Shown here piece by piece: positions 41,386 through 47,767 of a stretch of DNA of 47,767 nt. The stretch lies in the NCBI GenBank assembly GCA_021741155.1, contig JAIOYP010000029.1, positions 1 to 47,767 on the forward strand, read 5' to 3'. The position numbers and the translations under genes are program-made. Origin of the DNA: Flavobacteriales bacterium. Lineage in GTDB: Bacteria > Bacteroidota > Bacteroidia > UBA10329. Under the pieces are notes generated by a model, which was not told the origin of the DNA, did not search any database, and saw nothing but the letters and a program-made list of their open reading frames with translations. Each line of letters starts with the position of its first letter. The first letter of the stretch is position 1.

Positions 41386-44300
41386 TTGGAATTGAGGAGA
41401 CATTTACCTTTTCTTCTTGTTATTGTAGCCATTACTTCTTTCAAGAACGTAAGTGCACAGACCTACGATTTAGAAATCTATGGTAGTGAAAGCGGGCTAG
41501 CAAGTACCGAGGTAAACGACATTTGCCAAGATAAGCTCGGTTACATCTGGGTGGCAACCAACAGCGGAGTCAGCAAATTTGACGGGAAACGCTTCAAAAA
41601 CTACGGCTTTCGAAATGGATTAGCGGAGAACATTTGCATCTCCATAATTTGCGACAATGCTGGGCAAATTTGGGTTGGGCATCCCGTTGGCGGCATATCT
41701 ATAATCGGTAGAGATTCGATTTGGACAATAAATGATGAGCAGGGATTGGCCAACAACGAGGTACAAGACATTTTTCAAGACAAGGAAGGCAAGATTTGGG
41801 CAGCCACATTTGGGGGTGTTTCTGTGTTTGACGGTAGCAAATGGACAACTAAAACCACTAAGAACGGACTAGCATCCAATAGCATCCGAGCTATTTCTCA
41901 GGATGTAAATGGAAACATTTTGGTAGGCACCTATGGTTCTGGACTGAACATTATTAGAGGAGAGAAAATTGACCATTTGCACATGGGAAATGGGTTGGTG
42001 AACAACTACGTTACCAGCATTTACTTGAAGAAAAATCATGTGCTTATTGGAACCTTGGGTGGTCTAAGTATTTGGGATGATGGAAAGTTTGTCAACACAT
42101 TATCTGCAAATGGTCTCGATAACAATCAAATCAACGACTTGTCTGTTAATCGGGTTGGAGATATTTGGTTAGCAACTTACAATGGAGCTATCCGCATTCG
42201 CAAGGGAAACCTGCTGAGAATTAGTGAAGAAAACGGTATGCCAAGCAATGAAGTGCTGGCGGTAATGACCGATTCTGAAGGCAACACGTGGTTAGGAACT
42301 AGAAAAGGCCTAGTTAGGGTAAAGAACTTGGCGTTTACCCATTACTTCTCTACCGAGGATATTGAGATTGCGCCAAGCTACATTTTCAAGGATACCAAAG
42401 GTCAGATTTGGGCTGGAAACGAAGCTGGTGGCGTGCTCAAATACGATGGTCACTCGTTTGTTAAGGCGTTTGATGACCCAGATATTAACGACCGCCAGAT
42501 AAGCTCCATTGCCGAGGATGGTTTTGGCAATCTTTGGTTTGGAACGATGGATTTCGGAGGGCTTTTTCAGTATACTGGAAACAAGTTGTATATCTACTCG
42601 GACGAATTTGGCCTTGCCGACAACAACATCAATTGTTTGGCGAAGGATGCCGAAGGCAATTTGATTATTGGCACACCAAGCGGTCTTTCAGCCTACGATG
42701 GTTCTGGCTTTCTGCGCATCCCGCTTACCGATAATTTCAGCACAGACAACGTTACTTCCTTAAAATGGCTTGCAGACGGCAAAGGAGTAGTTGGCACAGC
42801 AGATGGCTCAGTATTTATTTTAGACGAATTTCGGGTTGAAAAGAAACTTGAGCTCAATACCAATTCACCGATTACTGACATTTGTGAAAGTCCATTCGGG
42901 TTGGCCATTTCATCGCAAACAGATGGCTTGTATCTCGTAAAGGACGATGCCATTCGTCAGGTTGGAACCGAAACGGGTCTAGTTGGCGCTTCTATTCGAT
43001 CTCTGGCTTCTATGGGCGGCAAGCTCTTTATAGGTACAATTCACGGACTTGAGCAACTTTCACTTGTTGGAGATTCTATCCGAGTTAGGGAATACGACCA
43101 GTCGAAAGGATTTTTGGGAAAAACCTGCAAGCGAGGCGCAATGCTTACTGACGGCAATAGCATTTGGATTGGAACTTCCGAGGGCATCACCCGATTTACC
43201 GAAAACGAACGTGCTGATGACCTTTTTGAGCCACAAACTTTTCTCACCGAAATTCAGCTCGACTACAACTCTGTAAATTGGACAAAGCGAGGATTTGATG
43301 TTTCGGAAATGGGGCTTCCGCAAGGCTTATCGCTTTCTTACATGGATAATTCTATTCGGATTTATTTCAAAGGAATTAACCACAACAATCCAAAAGGAGT
43401 AACATTCAAGTGGATATTAGAAGGGTTTGAATCGAATTGGAATCCTCCAACCGATCAAGAATTTGCTAATTATCCAAACCTTCCTCCAGGAGATTACACC
43501 TTTAAGCTTATTGCATGCAACAGTCTGGACATTTGCAATCAAGAGCCAATTACCTTCCAATTTAAGATTACACCTCCATTCTACAGAACCTGGGGTTTCT
43601 ACATCACCTTGGGAATCATACTCGTGATTGCCACATATATGTTCATTCTTCTTCGAGAAAGAAGACTTTTAGAAGAGAAACGCATCTTGGAAGCCACAGT
43701 GCAAGAACGCACAAAAGAATTGCGCGAACAGAAGGAAATTGTGGAAGATCAAAACAAGCACATTACAGAAAGTATTGATTACGCAAAGAACATTCAAATG
43801 GCCGTGCTTCCCTCTGAAGAAGATATGAAGGAGGCTTTTGATGATCACTTCGTTTTCTATCGTCCGAAAGACACCGTTGGAGGCGATTTCTATTGGGTGT
43901 TTTCTGAGGGAAATATTTCGTGGGCGGCTGCGGTAGATTGCACAGGTCATGGCGTGGCAGGAGCGTTCATGAGTATGATTGGGACTGATCTGTTGAATCA
44001 AATCATAATTGAAAAGAAGATTGACACACCGGCCAAAGTTTTGGAGGAGATGGATAAAGGAATTAAGCTTGCGTTTGCCCAAAGCGCCAAGGAATTTGAA
44101 AGCGACCAAGGCATGGATATGGCACTTATTCGCATTGACCGGAAAAAGAAAGAAGTGCAATTTGCAGGGGCGCAGCGGCCCCTTTACCTGATGGTAGATG
44201 ACGAACTGATTCAAATTGAAGGAAACAAACTATCTATTAGTTGTGCAGAGCAACGAAGAGCCGAAGAATTCGAAAATCACATACACAAAATCAAGGGAAA

Positions 44301-44517
44301 CACCATTGCTTACCTTTTCTCTGATGGAATTGTAGATCAGTTTGGAGGGCCAAAAGGAAGGAAGTTCATGATTCGCAGATTACGCGAATTTTTGCATGAA
44401 ACAAAGTCGCTGACCATTGCCGAACAAGCAGTACAACTCAACAAAACTTTTGACGATTGGAAGGGAGAAGATCACAATCAGATTGATGACGTGATGCTGC
44501 TAGGTATTCGCCTTTGA
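41386..44517 (+). CDS. Reg_prop/Y_Y_Y beta-propeller sensor fused to SpoIIE/PP2C phosphatase
   Basis: 1043 residues from a TTG at 41386 (TTG at 41392 also possible; no in-frame ATG). A signal peptide ends at NVSAQ. Two-component-regulator propeller repeats fill about 25-600 (GLASTEVNDICQDKLGYIWV; GLANNEVQDIFQDKEGKIWA; MPSNEVLAVMTDSEGNTWLGT, each about 40-45 residues apart). A Y_Y_Y domain lies at about 640-730 (FKWILEGFESNW, then PNLPPGDYTFKL). One span follows (TWGFYITLGIILVIATYMFI), a coiled coil, and SpoIIE at about 810-1043 with GGDFYW, VDCTGHGVAGA, DQGMDMAL, LFSDGIVDQFGG and QIDDVMLLGI. The sensor half is that of a hybrid two-component system, but the output is a phosphatase. It overlaps the frame of the next gene's TTG start and is probably co-transcribed with it. 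Confidence 0.9.
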   Translation: MELRRHLPFLLVIVAITSFKNVSAQTYDLEIYGSESGLASTEVNDICQDKLGYIWVATNSGVSKFDGKRFKNYGFRNGLAENICISIICDNAGQIWVGHPVGGISIIGRDSIWTINDEQGLANNEVQDIFQDKEGKIWAATFGGVSVFDGSKWTTKTTKNGLASNSIRAISQDVNGNILVGTYGSGLNIIRGEKIDHLHMGNGLVNNYVTSIYLKKNHVLIGTLGGLSIWDDGKFVNTLSANGLDNNQINDLSVNRVGDIWLATYNGAIRIRKGNLLRISEENGMPSNEVLAVMTDSEGNTWLGTRKGLVRVKNLAFTHYFSTEDIEIAPSYIFKDTKGQIWAGNEAGGVLKYDGHSFVKAFDDPDINDRQISSIAEDGFGNLWFGTMDFGGLFQYTGNKLYIYSDEFGLADNNINCLAKDAEGNLIIGTPSGLSAYDGSGFLRIPLTDNFSTDNVTSLKWLADGKGVVGTADGSVFILDEFRVEKKLELNTNSPITDICESPFGLAISSQTDGLYLVKDDAIRQVGTETGLVGASIRSLASMGGKLFIGTIHGLEQLSLVGDSIRVREYDQSKGFLGKTCKRGAMLTDGNSIWIGTSEGITRFTENERADDLFEPQTFLTEIQLDYNSVNWTKRGFDVSEMGLPQGLSLSYMDNSIRIYFKGINHNNPKGVTFKWILEGFESNWNPPTDQEFANYPNLPPGDYTFKLIACNSLDICNQEPITFQFKITPPFYRTWGFYITLGIILVIATYMFILLRERRLLEEKRILEATVQERTKELREQKEIVEDQNKHITESIDYAKNIQMAVLPSEEDMKEAFDDHFVFYRPKDTVGGDFYWVFSEGNISWAAAVDCTGHGVAGAFMSMIGTDLLNQIIIEKKIDTPAKVLEEMDKGIKLAFAQSAKEFESDQGMDMALIRIDRKKKEVQFAGAQRPLYLMVDDELIQIEGNKLSISCAEQRRAEEFENHIHKIKGNTIAYLFSDGIVDQFGGPKGRKFMIRRLREFLHETKSLTIAEQAVQLNKTFDDWKGEDHNQIDDVMLLGIRL

Positions 44518-44540
44518 TTTTTAGCTGTAGTTTAGTGTCC

Positions 44541-46898
44541 ATGGCTCGCCTCGGCAAAATCTTCACTTTTTGTATCTGTCTTTTTGGGGCAGAAGGAATG
44601 TTTGCACAGCAAGCTCAAGTTGACAGCCTAAACCAACTGCTAAATTCTACACTCAAAGAAGGAAATGCTGCTAGGGTTGATGCTTTAGTTGAAACCAGCG
44701 AATTGCTTTTGCGCATTAACCCAGACAAATCATTAGAACTAAGTAAAGAAGCGTTGCGGCTGAGCGTTATGCTCGGATATCAAGAGAAGATAAGCCACAT
44801 CTACAACAATACTGGGACCGCCAACCGCTTGAAGGGCGCATACGATAAGAGTTTGAGTTTTCATAACCGTGCGTTGGAGAATGATCGTAAAAGTGGTTCT
44901 CGAAAAGACGAAGCACTTTCGCTAAACAACATTGGGAACGTTTTTCTAATGCAGGGACAGTATGACAAAGCCATCAATAATTACGAACGTTCATTAGAAA
45001 TACGGCAAGACATCAATGATCTTGAAGGAGTGGCCAGCTCACTAAATAATCTCGGGTTGGTTTACAAAAACCAGGGAGATTTAGACCGGGCGTTGGCTTA
45101 TTATCAAAATGGCTTTAAAATCTTTCAGCAACTTGGCGATAAGGTCGGAATGGCCAATGCGCTGAACAATTTCGGAATCATCTATCGTGGAAACGGAAAT
45201 ACAGATAGAGCGTTGGATAGCTTCCTTAGTGCGTTATCGCTCTTTAGAGAACTCGGCAACAAAGTTGGAGAGGCAAATTCGCTGAACAACATTGGTAACA
45301 TCTATTACCAACAAGAAAAGTTTGATCAGGCTCTAGAATTCTATCAGAACGCCCTTACGCTGAGCGAAGCGTTGGGAGATAAAAACTCAATGGCAAGCAA
45401 AAGCTCCAATATCGGTGGCGTTTATCTAGCAATTGGAAACAAGGAAAAAGCACTAGAATTCACAGAAAAAGCGCTTGTCCTGCAAAAAGGAATTGGTGAT
45501 GACAAGGGGCAAATTAGCACCCTCAATAACCTTGGAGCCTACTTTATGGAAGAAGGAAATCTTGATAAAAGCCTTGGCTATTTCCTAGAAGCAGAAAAAA
45601 TAGAGAACCGAATTGGCGATCACAGTTATAGTACCATTACGCTCTCTTCCATCGGAGACATTTACAACCAAATTAAGAAGCCAGAGTTGGGATTAAGATA
45701 CCTGACGCGTGCCTTAAGAGATGCAAAGAATTTTGGAAGTGCCGATGACCGAATTACTGTGTTTGAGAAGCTTTCGGAAACGTATGCGGAAATAGGCGAT
45801 TTCAAACGGTCGTATGATTTTCAGCAGTTGGCCAAGAGCGTTCGCGATAGCGTGGATCGTTTGGTGAGCTCGCGCGAGTTGGCCGAAATGCAGGTAAAGT
45901 TTGAATCTGAGCAAAAGCAACGAGAAATTGAATTACTCGGAAAAGAAAAGGAAGTACAGGATCTGAAACTGACCAAGCAGAAGACAGTCAGGAATATGAT
46001 TATTGCCGTCACTGTTCTAGCAATCTTAATGTTAATCTTAATCTATGGACGCTATCGAGCAAAGAAGAAAGCCAACGAAGAACTCGGCCGTAAGAACGTG
46101 GAAATTGAACAACAGAAAAAAACCGTAGAGGAAAAGAATTCGGAGATTACTTCGAGCATCCAATATGCGAAGCGCATTCAGGACGCAATTATGCCTTCCA
46201 TGGCCGAAATTCGTGCTGCATTGCCAAATAGCTTTGTTTTTTACAAACCAAAGGAGATTGTAAGCGGTGATTTCTATTGGTTTGCACATCAGCAGAATAC
46301 AAGTTTTATTGCTGCTGTAGATTGCACGGGACATGGCGTTCCTGGGGCATTTATGAGTATGATTGGAAACGATCATCTCAACCACATTGTAAACGTGGAG
46401 CTAAAGAAAAAGCCAGACCAAATTCTAAATCGCTTGCATCATGAAATTCAGAACACGCTAAAGCAGAAACATGGTGTAACTGACAACCATGATGGAATGG
46501 ACATTGCCCTCTGCGCAATTAACCATAATGAGAACAAGTTACTCTTCTCATCCGCAAACCGGTATTTGTATTTGATACGAAATGGAGAATTGACCGAAAC
46601 AAAAGGCGATCATTTCAACATTGGCGGTATTATGCACGAAGACGTTCGGCACTACGAATTGTACGAGTTTGACCTGCAAAAGGATGACACGTTCTACTTT
46701 TTCTCCGATGGCGTTTCAGACCAGTTTGGTGGCGAAGATTCTAAGAAATTCGGCTACAAGCGATTAAAGCAACTGCTAGTTGACATTCACCAGCTACCAA
46801 TGGACAAGCAGAAGGCCGTGTTTGAAAAGACCTTACTCGAGTGGATGGGCAAGAACGATCAGATTGATGATTTCCTGATGATAGGTATTCGGGTGTGA
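44541..46898 (+). CDS. TPR membrane sensor with SpoIIE/PP2C-type phosphatase output
   Basis: 785 residues from the ATG at 44541; a TTG at 44514 overlapping the upstream stop would add nine poor residues. A signal peptide (MARLGKIFTFCICLFGAEGMFA) is followed by at least eight TPR repeats at about 75-440, with a regular LNNIGNVFLMQGQYDKAINNY-type motif (quoted as LNNIGNVFLMQGQYD and KAINNY). One span lies at about 485-502, then a coiled coil and the SpoIIE domain at about 545-785. Catalytic motifs SGDFYW, VDCTGHGVPGA, DGMDIAL, FSDGVSDQFGG and QIDDFLMIGI are intact. It is the tandem partner of the propeller phosphatase upstream; one may respond to the other's signal. Confidence 0.9.
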   Translation: MARLGKIFTFCICLFGAEGMFAQQAQVDSLNQLLNSTLKEGNAARVDALVETSELLLRINPDKSLELSKEALRLSVMLGYQEKISHIYNNTGTANRLKGAYDKSLSFHNRALENDRKSGSRKDEALSLNNIGNVFLMQGQYDKAINNYERSLEIRQDINDLEGVASSLNNLGLVYKNQGDLDRALAYYQNGFKIFQQLGDKVGMANALNNFGIIYRGNGNTDRALDSFLSALSLFRELGNKVGEANSLNNIGNIYYQQEKFDQALEFYQNALTLSEALGDKNSMASKSSNIGGVYLAIGNKEKALEFTEKALVLQKGIGDDKGQISTLNNLGAYFMEEGNLDKSLGYFLEAEKIENRIGDHSYSTITLSSIGDIYNQIKKPELGLRYLTRALRDAKNFGSADDRITVFEKLSETYAEIGDFKRSYDFQQLAKSVRDSVDRLVSSRELAEMQVKFESEQKQREIELLGKEKEVQDLKLTKQKTVRNMIIAVTVLAILMLILIYGRYRAKKKANEELGRKNVEIEQQKKTVEEKNSEITSSIQYAKRIQDAIMPSMAEIRAALPNSFVFYKPKEIVSGDFYWFAHQQNTSFIAAVDCTGHGVPGAFMSMIGNDHLNHIVNVELKKKPDQILNRLHHEIQNTLKQKHGVTDNHDGMDIALCAINHNENKLLFSSANRYLYLIRNGELTETKGDHFNIGGIMHEDVRHYELYEFDLQKDDTFYFFSDGVSDQFGGEDSKKFGYKRLKQLLVDIHQLPMDKQKAVFEKTLLEWMGKNDQIDDFLMIGIRV

Positions 46899-46913
46899 GC
46901 CGAATTGCTTAGT

Positions 46914-47669
46914 CTAATCGGCATCCGCATTTGACGATTGCAGCGTAAGCATCTTGCGCTCCACATACCCCATAAAATTCTGATACGCTTCGGTGCGATT
47001 ATCCCACTCAAATCGCAGGGTAAGTAGCTCAATGTAATGCTTCATTTCCTTTGCATTTGCGGCATTGTTCAATTTGAGAACGGCATCTCCAAAATCGGAA
47101 GCATTGCCTTTAAACAGGTTTCTGATAATCCCGAACTTCTCATTCAACGGAATACCTGAACGGAGGTCGGCAAGTGGCTCTTGATTGAACTGCCCAGCAA
47201 GGATTTTCTTGTCTGCCGCTTTAGAAACAGGCTCTGCTTTTCCAATCATCGGCTCTTTCTTTGCCTTTGGTTTTTCTTCCATTACTATTGGTTCCTCAAC
47301 AGGTTTTGCTTCTGCCACTGGCTCCGCCACTACTTTCTTAGGTTCTTCTACCACAGGCGCTGGTACTTCGGCAATAGGCTCTGGCACTTTCTCAACTACC
47401 GGTTCCACTAGTGTTTCGACCACTGGCTCTGGTGTTTTCTCATGTTGGTATGCCTTTGGTTGCATAACAGGATCCGGAGCAACAACTTGCTTAGCAGCTG
47501 GAGCCTCTTTCGGTGCTTTTGCAACCGCTGTCAATTCGGTATTCTTTACTGCATCATAAAAAGCCCTCACTTCCGCCAGCAAGGCATCTTTTGTCAATTC
47601 TGAAGGATTCGTTTCCAGTTCATCCACTCGCTCATTCAACTTGTTTAACTGGTCCTTAAGTTCACTCAT
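46914..47669 (-). CDS. Pro/Val/Glu-rich linker protein with conserved C-terminal helical domain
   Basis: 251 residues, no signal peptide. In order: a short coiled coil at 1-22 (ELKDQLNKLNERVDELE), a region at about 50-165 of PEPVVE/VVEEPKKVVAEPV-type low-complexity sequence likely to be disordered, and a C-terminal domain at about 165-245 (PLADLRSGIPLNEKFGIIRN, then LFKGNASDFGDAVLKLN). The tail pattern recurs in unnamed Bacteroidota proteins to my knowledge, without a known function. It is convergent with the SpoIIE gene (15-bp gap, no terminator). Confidence 0.75.
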   Translation of the reverse strand: MSELKDQLNKLNERVDELETNPSELTKDALLAEVRAFYDAVKNTELTAVAKAPKEAPAAKQVVAPDPVMQPKAYQHEKTPEPVVETLVEPVVEKVPEPIAEVPAPVVEEPKKVVAEPVAEAKPVEEPIVMEEKPKAKKEPMIGKAEPVSKAADKKILAGQFNQEPLADLRSGIPLNEKFGIIRNLFKGNASDFGDAVLKLNNAANAKEMKHYIELLTLRFEWDNRTEAYQNFMGYVERKMLTLQSSNADAD

Positions 47670-47692
47670 TTGTTATGGAATTTTACGATTCT

Positions 47693-47706
47693 AAGCGTTA
47701 ACGCTT
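47693..47706. promoter_or_regulatory. Perfect 14-bp palindrome upstream of the Pro/Val/Glu-rich gene
   Basis: AAGCGTTAACGCTT is a perfect palindrome centred 30 bp upstream of the ATG and lies between the predicted transcription start and the start codon. A dimeric repressor site or leader hairpin would fit. Confidence 0.35.
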
Positions 47707-47737
47707 TTCTTAGTTTTGTATTGCTGCGGGGCGCATT

Positions 47738-47767
47738 CAAAAGTAATCATCAAAAGACCCCGACCAA
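47738..47767 (-). promoter_or_regulatory. Promoter of the Pro/Val/Glu-rich gene
   Basis: On the minus strand TTG (47767-47765), a 19-bp spacer and TACTTTTG (47745-47738) give a complete Bacteroidota -33/-7 promoter. Confidence 0.65.

Overview
The window looks like a chromosomal segment of a marine-type Bacteroidota, most likely Flavobacteriales-like. The evidence is: several secreted proteins with the type IX secretion (T9SS) type A C-terminal sorting domain, a PorZ-like T9SS component, the long Bacteroidota form of PurF, Reg_prop/Y_Y_Y sensor architecture, TPR proteins carrying signalling output domains, few Shine-Dalgarno sites, and -7 boxes of the Bacteroidota type TAnnTTTG upstream of purQ, purF, typA, kduI and a cold-shock gene. 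I see no phage, integrase, transposase or CRISPR array. Most genes are chromosomal housekeeping or surface/signalling genes.

Layout. 1-2657 (minus strand): a truncated secreted protein, a small charged protein and a TPR/LuxR-type regulator. 2798-10104: a uronate catabolic locus. The plus strand carries a DUF1080 lipoprotein, a TRAP transporter (DctP, DctQ, DctM), KDG kinase, KDPG aldolase and a small membrane protein. The minus strand carries kduD and kduI, convergent with them. Together they would import an acid sugar and run 5-keto-4-deoxyuronate -> KduI -> KduD -> KDG -> KdgK -> KDPG -> KdgA -> pyruvate plus glyceraldehyde-3-phosphate. 10105-10729: a non-coding, phased AT-rich block, a strong hairpin and tRNA-Ala(GGC). 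10927-18952: T9SS cargo, an SGNH-like membrane protein, a GtrA-like protein, recO, porZ and a second large T9SS cargo. 19265-27651: RNase R, a 21-bp tandem repeat array, an M90-type peptidase fused to a membrane domain, a DUF3857/transglutaminase protein and purF. 28004-36981: a TPR/SpoIIE phosphatase, alanine dehydrogenase, a voltage-sensor-like protein, thiL, typA, a small membrane protein, gmk and nadD. 37011-47669: a hybrid kinase/AraC regulator, a cold-shock protein, purQ, a GH1 glycosidase, two more SpoIIE phosphatases in tandem and a Pro/Val/Glu-rich protein.

Signalling is the second theme. Four proteins share the plan extracytoplasmic sensor - one membrane span - coiled coil - output. 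Three end in a SpoIIE/PP2C phosphatase and one in a LuxR helix-turn-helix. A fifth protein, the hybrid kinase/AraC regulator, has the output half of a hybrid two-component system but no sensor.

The most unusual signal is non-coding. At 21630-21965, sixteen units repeat at exactly 21 bp with no insertion or deletion, including an internal 105-bp duplication. At 10310-10519 a second, more decayed block with a different consensus also keeps a 21-bp (2 x 10.5-bp) phase. Separately, two genes (rnr and a SpoIIE phosphatase) carry short GC-rich palindromes inserted in frame.
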